DNA of 64,000 nt from Lachnospiraceae bacterium KGMB03038 (GCA_007361935.1 CP041667.1:3270475-3334474), one strand, 5' to 3'; counted from the first letter of the stretch, positions 34,131 through 43,070 are shown. Notes: generated by a model not told the origin, from the sequence alone. Numbers and translations: made by a program.

Positions 34131-34204
34131 CATTTTCTTTTAATGAAATCATTTCTCATTTAAAAAGTGGGCAACAGCTAGTTTCTACAAAGGAGGGCTG
34201 ACTT

Positions 34205-35179
34205 ATGAACTTTGATGCACATTGTGACATTTGGACAGATGTAACTCACCATTACCTGGCTGGAGAATCCGATATTTTCCGAAAATATCACTACGAACGG
34301 CTGAAAAAAGGACAGATTGAAGGCGGAATTTTTGTAATCTGGAATGATCCGCCCTTTGACAAAGATCCCTTAAAACGTACTCATCAGATGATGGAAGCCA
34401 TTTCCCATGAAGAACCTGACTGCGCGGACATCCTGAAAATCTGCCGTTCTTATGAAGATATGGCCGCCGCTAAAGAACAGGGGAAAATGTATACTTTCAT
34501 TGGGCTGGAAGGCTTAAAAAGTATTGGCGAGGATTTGGATCTGATTGACGAGTTCTATCAGTTTGGCGCAAGACACGCAAGCCTTACCTGGAATGAGGAA
34601 AATCCGCTCGCCACCGGCGCTCTTGGTACTCCAGAGCGGGGCCTTACCGAAATTGGCCGCAGAGCCGTCCGCAAGATTCAAGATCTGGGAATGATCCTGG
34701 ATGTGTCCCATTTGAACGACACCTCCTTCTGGGATCTTCTGGACGCTGCCAATGGCCCGGTCGTAGCCACCCATTCAAACTGCCGTGCTCTATGCAACCA
34801 GAGGCGGAACCTGATGGACGATCAACTGAAGGCTCTGGCGGAAACCGGCGGAATGGTCGGACTGAATTCTTTCAATGAATTTGTTCATGAAGAGGAGTCA
34901 AAACAAACCGTTGAAAACTTAGTCAAACATCTGATCCATATGGTAGAGATCATGGGGATCGATCATGTTGGATTTGGATTTGACTTCTCCGAATTCTTGT
35001 GCGGCGATACCTTAAGTTCCTTCAGCAACCAGGCAACACCCTACACTATTGGGCTTGAAGATGCTTCCAAAGTTCCAAATGTAATCGAAGAAATGCGGCG
35101 GGTCGGATTTCACGAAGAAGAAATCGAGAAGGTCGCTTATAAAAACTGGCATAAATTAATTCACAAAGTCATGAAATAG
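34205..35179 (+). CDS. membrane dipeptidase (peptidase family M19)
   Basis: 324 residues, the usual size for bacterial renal-dipeptidase-like enzymes. Zinc-site residues appear in order: FDAHCDIW (HxD) at residues 3-9, GLEGL (Glu) near 100, DVSHLND near 161 and VATHSNCRALC, with HVGFGFDFSE near the C-terminus. Cleaves dipeptides, often with a D-residue at the C-terminal side. No signal peptide, so cytoplasmic. AAGGAGGG lies upstream. Its neighbour DUF819 permease may import its substrate. A family A palindrome follows 6 bp after the stop. Confidence 0.92.
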   Translation: MNFDAHCDIWTDVTHHYLAGESDIFRKYHYERLKKGQIEGGIFVIWNDPPFDKDPLKRTHQMMEAISHEEPDCADILKICRSYEDMAAAKEQGKMYTFIGLEGLKSIGEDLDLIDEFYQFGARHASLTWNEENPLATGALGTPERGLTEIGRRAVRKIQDLGMILDVSHLNDTSFWDLLDAANGPVVATHSNCRALCNQRRNLMDDQLKALAETGGMVGLNSFNEFVHEEESKQTVENLVKHLIHMVEIMGIDHVGFGFDFSEFLCGDTLSSFSNQATPYTIGLEDASKVPNVIEEMRRVGFHEEEIEKVAYKNWHKLIHKVMK

Positions 35180-35185
35180 TTTCCT

Positions 35186-35219
35186 GGGGCCGGGGGATTT
35201 TTAAAAATCCCCCGGCCCC
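35186..35219. repeat. family A palindromic repeat, copy 6 (no arm)
   Basis: Perfect 34-bp palindrome 6 bp after the dipeptidase stop codon, without recognisable arms. Confidence 0.95.
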
Positions 35220-35317
35220 ACTTGCTTTTTTGAAATATTGGGTATAATATGTATATATAATATTATATAGTTTTAAAAACCACGTATTGTATTTTAAATA
35301 TTTCAGGAGGTTATCAC

Positions 35318-35980
35318 ATGGCTGACAGAATTAAAGAACACATTAAAGATCCTGGGAGCGCGATCACACATTTTATCGGAATGTTGATGGCGATTTTTGC
35401 CGCGGTCCCTCTTTTAATCAAAGCAGCTCAAGAACCTGAGCGGATTTATATCATATCTATTAGCGTCTATGCGCTGAGTTTGATTTTATTATATGCGGCA
35501 AGTACAACTTATCATACCTTCGACCGTTCAAAAAAAGTAAATACCATTTTAAAGAAGATTGACCATATGATGATCAGCGTTCTGATCGCAGGAAGCTATA
35601 CGCCAATCTGTCTTCTAGTCCTGAAAGGCAGAATCGGGATCATCCTTCTCTCTATTGTATGGGGAATCGCATTGGCCGGGATCTTGATGAAGGCATTTTG
35701 GATCAACTGCCCAAAATGGGTCTCTTCCGTTTTATATATTGGAATGGGTTGGACCTGCGTGCTGGCATTCACACAAATCCTTAATTCCATGTCTCCGGCA
35801 GCTTTTGGATGGCTGTTGGCAGGAGGTTTGATCTACACGGCAGGCGGCGTAATCTATGCATTAAAGCTCCCGCTCTTCAACCGACGGCATCGTTATTTTG
35901 GAAGCCATGAAATCTTCCACTTATTCGTTATGGGCGGAAGCGCTTGCCATTTTATCGTAATGTACGCATTCGTCCTTTAA
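35318..35980 (+). CDS. hemolysin III family (PAQR/YqfA-like) membrane protein
   Basis: 220 residues with seven predicted membrane segments. Family signatures are DPGSAITHFIGMLMA at the N-terminus, YAASTTYHTFDRSKKVNTILKKIDHMMISVLIAGSYTPICL and GSHEIFHLFVMGGSACHFI, which contain the conserved His/Ser/Asp set of the CREST/PAQR superfamily. Function in bacteria is uncertain. CAGGAGG lies 6-7 nt before the ATG. It is bracketed by family A palindromes. Confidence 0.92.
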   Translation: MADRIKEHIKDPGSAITHFIGMLMAIFAAVPLLIKAAQEPERIYIISISVYALSLILLYAASTTYHTFDRSKKVNTILKKIDHMMISVLIAGSYTPICLLVLKGRIGIILLSIVWGIALAGILMKAFWINCPKWVSSVLYIGMGWTCVLAFTQILNSMSPAAFGWLLAGGLIYTAGGVIYALKLPLFNRRHRYFGSHEIFHLFVMGGSACHFIVMYAFVL

Positions 35981-35986
35981 GTGTTC

Positions 35987-36045
35987 AAAAAGGGACAGGG
36001 CATTTTTAATTAGGGCCGGGGGATTTTTAAAAATCCCCCGGCCCC
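35987..36045 (-). repeat. family A palindromic repeat, copy 7 (arm on left); left copy of the IS target duplication
   Basis: Arm AAAAAGGGACAGGGCATTTT (35987-36006) and TAATT precede the palindrome GGGCC...GGCCCC (36013-36045). Bases 36012-36045 are repeated exactly at 37742-37775 on the other side of the IS. Confidence 0.95.
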
Positions 36046-37741
36046 CAGACTGTAGACAAAGTTGGTGCTGGAGCCTAGCTCCAGCACCACTCTTTTTGCC
36101 AAAATGCCAACTCCCATATTTTTTTATAAAAGATAAAAAAGAATCCTGATTTTTTGTCCTGCCTTTCCCTTACATCCAGAATCTTTGCCAGCTTTTTCAG
36201 ATTCATGCACGCAAAGGTCAGCCCGGCTTTCATTCTCATTCGGGCGTTGCCGATGTATTGTGTGTATCGAAATCCATGCTGTTCTTTTGCACTTCCGAAC
36301 AATCTCTCAATGGTTTCTTTTCTCAACATATAGATCTCTTTGTTCCCGAGAGTATAGCGGATATCCTCACTGGTTTCCAGATACTCTTCCCAAATGTGGC
36401 GGGAGATCGTTTTTTCATGCTCTTTGCTTTCTGTACAGTTGCAAAGGTAAGGGCAGTTTTTACAGATGCTTTTATCGCTCTTGTATTCTTTGTACCCTTC
36501 CCGGTTCGTTGTCCGATAAGTAAGGATCTGATCCGCCGGACAGATATAGCAGTCATAGTACTCATCGTAGACATACTCATATTTCTTGAAGAATCCATCT
36601 TTTGTCATGGGCCTTTTATACGGAAACAGGGGCTGTATCCCGTCTTTTAACAATTCTCGGGCGATTGCTGGAGTCTTATATCCGGCATCCAATACCATCA
36701 TCTCCATATCCAGGTCTTTCAACTTGTCGTACAAAGGCTTCCATGTCCTGCTGTCATGTTCATTCCCTGGATGCACAGTATAACCTAAGATCCACCCGTG
36801 CTTGTCACATGCAGTCTCTATGTTGTATGCAAAAACATGTTTATGTTCGCCTTTTCGGAACCACCCGCTTTCCGGATCTGAAGTACTGCATTTTTGCGTT
36901 TTGGCTCCTTCCGGGATCTCGTCTGAAGAACCGCTTTCACCAGAAGTGCCGCTACCCGCTGCAGGCGGTGTAGTTGAATCATCCTTTTTTTCTTTTAAAG
37001 GTTTCTTTCCATGATTTTTGCGGTCTTCATTGATTTCTTTTTTTAACTCCTCCTCATACCATAGAGCTTCTTGAGATGCAATCCTCTTTCGCCTCTTTTT
37101 GCTGTTCGCACAGGCTTTTACATGGGTAGAATCCACAAACACGGTAGACGTATCTACCAGATGAAACTTCATACATTGTTCGAGGATATGGGAAAAGATC
37201 TGTTCAAACAGTTCCGTATCCTTAAAACGCCGGGTATAGTTTTTCCCAAAAGTAGAAAAGTGAGGAACTGGATCCAGCATATCCAGACCGAGAAACCAAC
37301 GATACGCTACATTCACTTCGATTTCTTTGATCGTCTGGCGCATACTTTTAATCCCATAGAGATACTGGATAAAAGGGATTTTGATCAGCATCACCGGATC
37401 CATGCTCGGCCTTCCGTTATCTGCACAATACTTGTCTTCTACAAGATCGTAAATAAAGTTCCAGTCAATTGCCCGGTCAATCTTTCGGAGCATGTGATCC
37501 TTTGGCACCATGTCATCCATGCTGAACAGCATCATTTGTTCTCTTTTTTTATCGGAATCTCTTGTCATCATAAGCAGGCCCTCCTTATAGGATAATTATA
37601 CCATGTGCAGAGAACGCACCGCTTAACTTTCGAGTTGATAAGTAGGGGATTTTTCTTGATAAAAACCGGAAGAATCATTGAAATGTTGATAACTACAATA
37701 GAAAAGCTCCGGTGTAAACCGGGGACTTTGTCTACAGTCTG
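36046..37741 (-). mobile_element. IS1182-like insertion sequence, 1696 bp, with 34-bp palindromic target duplication
   Basis: Terminal inverted repeats are CAGACTGTAGACAAAGT at the left end (36046-36062) and its exact reverse complement at the right end (37725-37741). One transposase gene fills the element. The flanks 36012-36045 and 37742-37775 are identical 34-bp direct repeats consisting of a family A palindrome. The element therefore appears complete and recently inserted. Duplication or targeting of palindromes fits what is known of this family. Confidence 0.92.
36075..37571 (-). CDS. IS1182-family DDE transposase
   Basis: 498 residues. The N-terminal DUF772-type domain (about 10-110) includes RKIDRAIDWNFIYDLVEDKY and FSTFGKNYTRRFKDTELFEQIF. 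DDE catalytic residues appear as VFVDSTHVKACAN (Asp near 146), VLDAGYKTPAIARELL (Asp) and RLFGSAKEQHGFRYTQYIGNARM (Glu). Between the first and second motif is a low-complexity linker rich in Ser, Gly and Thr. A four-Cys segment (CPADQIL...CKNCPYLCNC) lies before the Glu, as usual for the family. AGGAGGG precedes the start at 37571. The frame is intact, so the element is probably active. Confidence 0.95.
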   Translation of the reverse strand: MMTRDSDKKREQMMLFSMDDMVPKDHMLRKIDRAIDWNFIYDLVEDKYCADNGRPSMDPVMLIKIPFIQYLYGIKSMRQTIKEIEVNVAYRWFLGLDMLDPVPHFSTFGKNYTRRFKDTELFEQIFSHILEQCMKFHLVDTSTVFVDSTHVKACANSKKRRKRIASQEALWYEEELKKEINEDRKNHGKKPLKEKKDDSTTPPAAGSGTSGESGSSDEIPEGAKTQKCSTSDPESGWFRKGEHKHVFAYNIETACDKHGWILGYTVHPGNEHDSRTWKPLYDKLKDLDMEMMVLDAGYKTPAIARELLKDGIQPLFPYKRPMTKDGFFKKYEYVYDEYYDCYICPADQILTYRTTNREGYKEYKSDKSICKNCPYLCNCTESKEHEKTISRHIWEEYLETSEDIRYTLGNKEIYMLRKETIERLFGSAKEQHGFRYTQYIGNARMRMKAGLTFACMNLKKLAKILDVRERQDKKSGFFFIFYKKIWELAFWQKEWCWS

Positions 37742-37775
37742 AGGGCCGGGGGATTTTTAAAAATCCCCCGGCCCC
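37742..37775. repeat. family A palindromic repeat, right copy of the IS target duplication
   Basis: Identical to 36012-36045. Its left half overlaps the 3' end of the GIY-YIG gene and encodes GPGDF and the stop on the minus strand. Confidence 0.95.
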
Positions 37776-38005
37776 ATCATCTTTTCCTTCTCTTTTCTAC
37801 TCATTCTCTTAATTGCGTATTCGCGTTTCATCGCTTCTTCTTTTGTCTCAAACTCCTCGTAGTAGGCCAATTGTACCGGTCTTCTCCCCTTCGTATATTT
37901 TGCCCCTTTTCCGCTGTTGTGCTGTTCCAACCGTTTCTTAAGATCATTTGTCCAGCCTGTGTATAAACTTCCGTCTGCACAGCGCAGAATATATGTATAA
38001 TTCAT
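37757..38005 (-). CDS. GIY-YIG nuclease superfamily protein (UPF0213/YhbQ-like)
   Basis: 82 residues. It begins MNYTYILRCADGSLYTGWTNDLKKRLEQHN (GIY-YIG replaced by the usual YIL...YTG variant) and continues GKGAKYTKGRRPVQLAYYEEF and KEEAMKREYAIKRMSRKEKEKMM, the standard YhbQ layout with Arg and Glu active-site residues. Cytoplasmic, DNA-related role unknown. The last residues GPGDF are encoded by the palindrome, replacing the usual basic tail. The IS element inserted immediately downstream. Confidence 0.9.
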   Translation of the reverse strand: MNYTYILRCADGSLYTGWTNDLKKRLEQHNSGKGAKYTKGRRPVQLAYYEEFETKEEAMKREYAIKRMSRKEKEKMMGPGDF

Positions 38006-38072
38006 GACGGCCTCCCGATCCCATGGTGTTCTTTCTCCACTATTATAGGTGCTTTTCAGGTCATTTGCAATT

Positions 38073-38106
38073 GGGGCCGGGGGATTTTTAAAAATCCCCC
38101 GGCCCC
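38073..38106. repeat. family A palindromic repeat, copy 9 (no long arm)
   Basis: Perfect 34-bp palindrome between the GIY-YIG and spoIIQ-like genes, flanked by CAATT and AATTA only. Confidence 0.95.
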
Positions 38107-38112
38107 AATTAA

Positions 38113-38880
38113 CTATTCTACCAAGTATTCCATTGGATTGACCGGCTGTCCGTCTTTTCTCATCTCAAAATATACGTTGCAGCCTTCCACGCTGTAATAT
38201 TTCGTTGGTTGGCTGACATAGCCCAATACAGTTTTGGCCTCTACCCGGTCGCCCACCTTTACTGGCACTTCCTTCAACTGGCCATAGAAGAGCTCATAGC
38301 CATTGCCAAGGTCCACATTTACGGTTGTCCCCGTTTCTGCCGTTACATCTATGGATTTCACGGTCCCTGGCGCGGATGAGATCACTTGGTCTCCTTCTGC
38401 CCCGGATATGATCATTGCCGGATTATACTTATATTGATCCAAGGTTGAAAAATACACCGTCTTGTCCATACTGTAACTTAAGAGTACATTTCCGTCTACC
38501 GGCCACAGAAGCTGACTGTCGCTGGTAAAGCTGGCAGACTGGCTGCTTCCGGAAGTACTCTGGGCCACAGGCGTCTCCTGGCCTTGTGTCTGCGTTCCTT
38601 CATCTGATTCCTCATTATTTTCCGCCTCTTCTTCCGCTGGCTCCTCTGTGTTCAGAATCAAGTCCGTATTCGTCTCTTTCGTGCGCTGAGTTTCATTCTC
38701 CCGCGTTTCATCTGCTGTCTGAGTCTCTTCCGCCTGCGCCACCTGATCCTCCCGCTGGGATTCTTGATGATCCCTGAATGTATATGTTCCAACGATCGCG
38801 ATGGCGGCCGCAAAACTCAGGACCGCGGCGGCAGTAGCCCCTCTCCTTTTCTTCGGCTTTGGTTTTTGCCTCTGATTCAT
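38113..38880 (-). CDS. spoIIQ: SpoIIQ-like M23 (LytM-fold) protein, catalytic residues absent
   Basis: 255 residues. A basic cytoplasmic N-terminus, one membrane helix (AAAVLSFAAAIAIVGTYTF), a Glu/Thr-rich linker (about 40-120), then a LytM domain from about 125 (LLWPVDGNVLLSYS ... SAPGTVKSIDV ... VKVGDRVEAKTVLGYV ... NVYFEMRKDGQPVNPMEYL). Expected zinc ligands are lost: the HxxxD position reads NPAMI, the YxHL position reads YGQL and the LHFE position reads VYFE. This fits SpoIIQ, the forespore partner of SpoIIIAH, in the non-enzymatic form known from Bacillus. Adjacent spoIID on the same strand supports the call. Confidence 0.82.
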   Translation of the reverse strand: MNQRQKPKPKKRRGATAAAVLSFAAAIAIVGTYTFRDHQESQREDQVAQAEETQTADETRENETQRTKETNTDLILNTEEPAEEEAENNEESDEGTQTQGQETPVAQSTSGSSQSASFTSDSQLLWPVDGNVLLSYSMDKTVYFSTLDQYKYNPAMIISGAEGDQVISSAPGTVKSIDVTAETGTTVNVDLGNGYELFYGQLKEVPVKVGDRVEAKTVLGYVSQPTKYYSVEGCNVYFEMRKDGQPVNPMEYLVE

Positions 38881-38953
38881 TTTATATCACCACCTTTGCC
38901 TTTATTTTTGCCAGATAGTGATACACTTATTCTCAAGAAGCAAATCTTTTACA

Positions 38954-39883
38954 TCAATCTGCCGCCGCTTTTCCCGCGCTCTCCTGGGACTCCTCCCCCG
39001 CTTCTTCTGACTGTACGATATCCGCTACTTCTTTTATCTTTGTTCCGGGAAAAAAGTACGCCAGAATCTCTTCAAATGTATTGTTCTCTTCCGCCATTTT
39101 TCCCGCGGTATACTGGCTCATTCCCAGTCCATGTCCTACCCCTCTTGTGGTGATCCTTACCTTTCCATTATATTTCTGCAGGGTAAAACAACTGGAAGCC
39201 AGATGATACGTTTCCCGAAATTCCTCTCCGCTGACCGTCTCTTCTCCTACCCGAACGCTTAACACATATCCCGCGGTATCGCTTTTTGTCACTTCCGCAT
39301 CCAGTGCATCAATGGTCACCGTCTGGATCTGCTCCGGCGCCTCAATGTCCAACGGGCAGTCCGCGATCTTCAGATAAGGATACTCTTCTCCCAGCACTTC
39401 TTTCCCATCCCTGGTACTTCCATTACTCAGCCGGAAAAAAGGAGTTTTTGCCAGGTTCCCTTCGTAGGTCAGCACCTGCCCTTCCGTCGCTTCCCATGCC
39501 TTCTGCAATTTTTTATAATTTCTGGAATATCCGCTCATTCCCCATGCTTCTTCCATCTGTTCCCGATCCCAGAATTCTTCTTCCAGCGCTGTCCCGGTTC
39601 CTCCTGACTGGAGTTTTTCGTAAATGTCTGTCCTTACCAGCACAGCCTGCGCTTTCAGCGCTTCTTCCTCATAGTCCGCCGGAATTTCTTTTGCTAAAAT
39701 TCCAATGCAGTACTCTTCGATGGGCATCTGGATCTCCCCCGCCTCCGTCTTTACCCGGATGTCGGTACTGTCCACCTGGGAGGAAGATACACTGCTTGGC
39801 CCATTTATGAATACAGTCACTACATAGGGCAGCAAAATGATAATAAGGATGTAGCATCCTAGTTTTTTCAGTCTTTGACCCAT
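38954..39883 (-). CDS. spoIID: stage II sporulation protein D (septal peptidoglycan lytic transglycosylase)
   Basis: 309 residues from the ATG at 39883 (GGAGGG upstream; an in-frame ATG at 39898 is less well placed). An N-terminal membrane segment (LGCYILIIILLPYVVTVFI), then the SpoIID domain with MPIEEYCIGILAKEIPADYEEEALKAQAV, FFRLSNGSTRDG and the C-terminal RGVGHGLGMSQYTAGKMA motif. It acts in engulfment with SpoIIM and SpoIIP by cutting septal glycan strands. The C-terminus has an acidic Glu/Ala extension. Neighbour of the spoIIQ-like gene, as in many Clostridia. Confidence 0.95.
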   Translation of the reverse strand: MGQRLKKLGCYILIIILLPYVVTVFINGPSSVSSSQVDSTDIRVKTEAGEIQMPIEEYCIGILAKEIPADYEEEALKAQAVLVRTDIYEKLQSGGTGTALEEEFWDREQMEEAWGMSGYSRNYKKLQKAWEATEGQVLTYEGNLAKTPFFRLSNGSTRDGKEVLGEEYPYLKIADCPLDIEAPEQIQTVTIDALDAEVTKSDTAGYVLSVRVGEETVSGEEFRETYHLASSCFTLQKYNGKVRITTRGVGHGLGMSQYTAGKMAEENNTFEEILAYFFPGTKIKEVADIVQSEEAGEESQESAGKAAAD

Positions 39884-39924
39884 AAAAAGCCCTCCCATAC
39901 ACTTATATGGAAGGGCTTCTATTT

Positions 39925-40599
39925 TTATTCTTCTTTTTCTGCTCCCGGCCCATATACTCCATTCCAGGATCCCTGCGGACCGATTCCTTTCTCCCGGTTC
40001 CGGATCAGGAAGAAATAGATTGAGGTGTACAGTGGAATGAAAACCCCCAGCACTCCATGAAGCAGGGCATAATTATCATCCGTATACCTTTTAAATATCT
40101 GACGGTTTACCAAAATCTGAAGCGCAGCTGTCATAGCGCTTACCGCTACAGACAGCAGCGTCAGCATAATAATTCCGATCAGCATCAGAAACAGCCCTGC
40201 TCCAGACGCTCCGCCCTGGTAATTCCGGTATGCCTCCGAATAATCGTAGGCGCGGGAAATGAGATTTGACACTTCCAGCACCACGCCGCCCACAATGAAG
40301 ATGGTAAATACGCTCATGACCAGGCTTCCCACCACGGGAATCACTAACAGCCACAGTCCTGGACTCTTCAGATCTCTTTTCCCAAAATGCAGGGTTCCGC
40401 ATAGTTCCCCTTGAAAATAGGTTCTCGCGTAGGGGACAAATGCCAGCCAGGGATAGTTCATCCCGCGCCTTTTCCCCATCGTATACATCCCCACACCTCT
40501 TAAGATATAGCCGGCCAGCCAGCCGATGCCAAGCACAGCAAAAATCAAAAAATAGCTCATAAAAAGGGTGAGCAGGAAACCGTTGGCCCCAACTTCCAT
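39925..40599 (-). CDS. hypothetical multi-pass membrane protein
   Basis: 224 residues with about five hydrophobic segments (around 8-33, 82-107, 136-160, 160-175, 183-198). A conserved-looking GKRRGMNYPWLAFVPYARTYFQGELCG segment sits between the first two helices. The C-terminal tail is Gly/Pro-rich and polar. It ends 3 bp from glgP on the upstream side, so the two are co-transcribed. No family recognised with confidence. Confidence 0.7.
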   Translation of the reverse strand: MEVGANGFLLTLFMSYFLIFAVLGIGWLAGYILRGVGMYTMGKRRGMNYPWLAFVPYARTYFQGELCGTLHFGKRDLKSPGLWLLVIPVVGSLVMSVFTIFIVGGVVLEVSNLISRAYDYSEAYRNYQGGASGAGLFLMLIGIIMLTLLSVAVSAMTAALQILVNRQIFKRYTDDNYALLHGVLGVFIPLYTSIYFFLIRNREKGIGPQGSWNGVYGPGAEKEE

Positions 40600-40601
40600 T
40601 C

Positions 40602-43070
40602 TTATACCTCCACTGTAAGCCTATCCAAATGCCAAATATCGTCTACGTACTCCTGGATCGTCCGGTCGGAAGAAAATTTCCCGCAGCTTGCCGTCTGTAA
40701 AAGCGCCATCCTGGCCCAGCGGTCCTGATCCCGGTAAGCCGCCTCCACCTGCTCCTGCGCCTGGGCGTACGCCCGGAAATCTTTCAGAATAAAATACATA
40801 TCCGCCCGGTTTCCCTGAACACTGTTCAGCAATGAGTTGTAAAGATCCCGGTACATCTCTGTATTCCCGTGAGCGTAGGTTCCGTCTACCAACTGATCTA
40901 CCACCCGACGTATCTGAGGATCATTGTTGTAGATCTCTCTTGGATCGTATCCTCCATACTGCTCAAAATGAATGACTTCGTCAGAACTTAATCCAAAGAT
41001 AAACGCATTCTCTCGGCCGACTTCCTCCACGATCTCCACATTCGCTCCGTCCATGGTTCCAAGCGTTGGAGCTCCGTTCAGCATAAATTTCATATTTCCT
41101 GTTCCGGAAGCCTCTTTAGAAGCAGTGGAAATCTGTTCGCTCACGTCTGCCGCCGCAAAAATAAGTTCTGCGTTAGAAACTCGGTAATCCTCGATAAATA
41201 CAACTTTCAGCTTGCCGTTGATGCTGCGGTCATTGTTGATCACATCCGCCACAGAGTTGATCAGTTTGATGATCTGTTTTGCCCGGATATAACCCGCAGA
41301 AGCTTTGGCCCCAAAGATAAAGGTTCTGGGATAGAAACTCTTCTCCGGGTGTTCCTTGATCTGGTTATACAGATACATCACATGAAGAATATTCAAAAGC
41401 TGACGTTTATACTCATGAAGCCGTTTTACCTGGACGTCGAAGATGGATCTTGGATCCAGCTCAATTCCATTGTGTTTTAAAATATAGTCTGCCAGACGTT
41501 CCTTATTTTTATACTTGATGCTCATGAATTCTTTCAGTACTTCTTTGTCATCGACCCATTTTTTCAAGCCGGACATAAGGGACAGATCCGTGATCCAGTC
41601 CTTCGTTCCAAGTTTATCCGTCACCCAGTCCGCCAGAAGCGGATTCCCGTGCATTAAGAACCGCCTCTGGGTAATTCCGTTGGTCTTATTGTTAAATTTC
41701 TCCGGCATCATTTCATAGAAATCCTTCAGTTCCTGATGCTTCAAGATCTCTGTATGAAGTCTGGCCACTCCGTTTACAGAATAGCCTGCTACGATAGCCA
41801 AATGCGCCATTCTTACCTGGCCGTCCATTAAGATCGCCATCCGTTTTACCTTTCCTTCATCTCCCGGATACTGTCTGCGGATCTGTTCTACAAACCGACG
41901 GTCGATCTCCTGTACGATCTGGTAGATTCTTGGCAGCAATCGGGAAAACAGGTCGATAGGCCATTTCTCAAGAGCCTCCGCCATAATCGTATGATTGGTA
42001 TAAGCGCAGGTCTTAGTCGTAATCTCCCACGCCTCATTCCATCCCAATCCTTCCTCATCCAGGAGGATCCTCATAAGTTCCGCTACCGCCACGGTGGGAT
42101 GGGTATCGTTCATCTGGAACGTTACCTTCTCTGGCAGCTTCATAATATCATCGTGGGCCTTCTTATATTTGACAATTGCCGCCTGGATACTCGCGGAGAT
42201 GAAGAAATACTGCTGCTTCAGACGCAGTTCTTTCCCCGCGTAATGGTTGTCATTAGGATAGAGCACCTCTACGATCGTTTTAGCCAGGTTCTGCTGCTCT
42301 ACCGCTTTGTGATAGTCGCCCCGGTCAAAGGAATCCAGCTGGAAGTCCACGATCGGCTCCGCATCCCAGATCCGGAGCGTATTGACTATATGATTCCCAT
42401 AACCAACGATTGGATAATCATAGGGAACCGCGAGAACCGATTCATAATTTTCCTGCACGAAATGGGTCCTGCCGGTCTCATCATATTCTACCCGGATATT
42501 TCCCCCAAACCGGATCTCCTTAGCATACTCCGGCCGTCTCAGTTCAAAAGGATTCCCGTCTTTGAGCCAGTTGTCCGGTGTTTCTACCTGATAACCATCT
42601 TCGATCTTCTGCTTGAACATTCCATACCGGTACCGAATACCGCAGCCATAGGCCGCATATCCCAGAGTCGCCAGGGAGTCCAGGAAACAGGCGGCCAGCC
42701 GTCCCAGACCTCCATTTCCCAGCGCTGGGTCTGGTTCCTGATCCTCGATGACGTTCAGATCAATGCCCATCTCATCCAGAGCTTCTTTGACTTCCTTATA
42801 GGCCGTCATATTGATCAGATTATTTCCAAGGGCGCGTCCCAGCAGGAATTCCATAGACATATAGTAGACCATCTTAGGATCGTCCTTCTCAAACTGCTTC
42901 TGAGTAGCGATCCAGTCATCGATGATCGCCTCCTTTACCGCGTAAGATACAGCCTGAAACAGCTGCTGAGGCGTGGCCTCCTCAATGGTTTTCCGAAACA
43001 AAGTCTTAACGTTATTGATAACTTCTTTCTTAAATATTTCCTTTTCAAATCTTGGATTATACATTTTCAC
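40602..43070 (-). CDS. glgP: glycogen/starch phosphorylase
   Basis: 822 residues, full length. Motifs are YYMSMEFLLGRALGNNLIN near residue 70, EDQEPDPALGNGGLGRLAACFLDSLATL, the MNDTHPTVAVAELMRILLDEEG block and the pyridoxal-phosphate lysine block EASGTGNMKFMLNGAPTLGT near residue 660. It releases glucose 1-phosphate from glycogen or maltodextrin. The frame opens with GTG at 43070 (AAGGA 4 nt upstream) and ATG at 43064 is nearly as good. No other glycogen genes are adjacent. Confidence 0.96.
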   Translation of the reverse strand: MKMYNPRFEKEIFKKEVINNVKTLFRKTIEEATPQQLFQAVSYAVKEAIIDDWIATQKQFEKDDPKMVYYMSMEFLLGRALGNNLINMTAYKEVKEALDEMGIDLNVIEDQEPDPALGNGGLGRLAACFLDSLATLGYAAYGCGIRYRYGMFKQKIEDGYQVETPDNWLKDGNPFELRRPEYAKEIRFGGNIRVEYDETGRTHFVQENYESVLAVPYDYPIVGYGNHIVNTLRIWDAEPIVDFQLDSFDRGDYHKAVEQQNLAKTIVEVLYPNDNHYAGKELRLKQQYFFISASIQAAIVKYKKAHDDIMKLPEKVTFQMNDTHPTVAVAELMRILLDEEGLGWNEAWEITTKTCAYTNHTIMAEALEKWPIDLFSRLLPRIYQIVQEIDRRFVEQIRRQYPGDEGKVKRMAILMDGQVRMAHLAIVAGYSVNGVARLHTEILKHQELKDFYEMMPEKFNNKTNGITQRRFLMHGNPLLADWVTDKLGTKDWITDLSLMSGLKKWVDDKEVLKEFMSIKYKNKERLADYILKHNGIELDPRSIFDVQVKRLHEYKRQLLNILHVMYLYNQIKEHPEKSFYPRTFIFGAKASAGYIRAKQIIKLINSVADVINNDRSINGKLKVVFIEDYRVSNAELIFAAADVSEQISTASKEASGTGNMKFMLNGAPTLGTMDGANVEIVEEVGRENAFIFGLSSDEVIHFEQYGGYDPREIYNNDPQIRRVVDQLVDGTYAHGNTEMYRDLYNSLLNSVQGNRADMYFILKDFRAYAQAQEQVEAAYRDQDRWARMALLQTASCGKFSSDRTIQEYVDDIWHLDRLTVEV

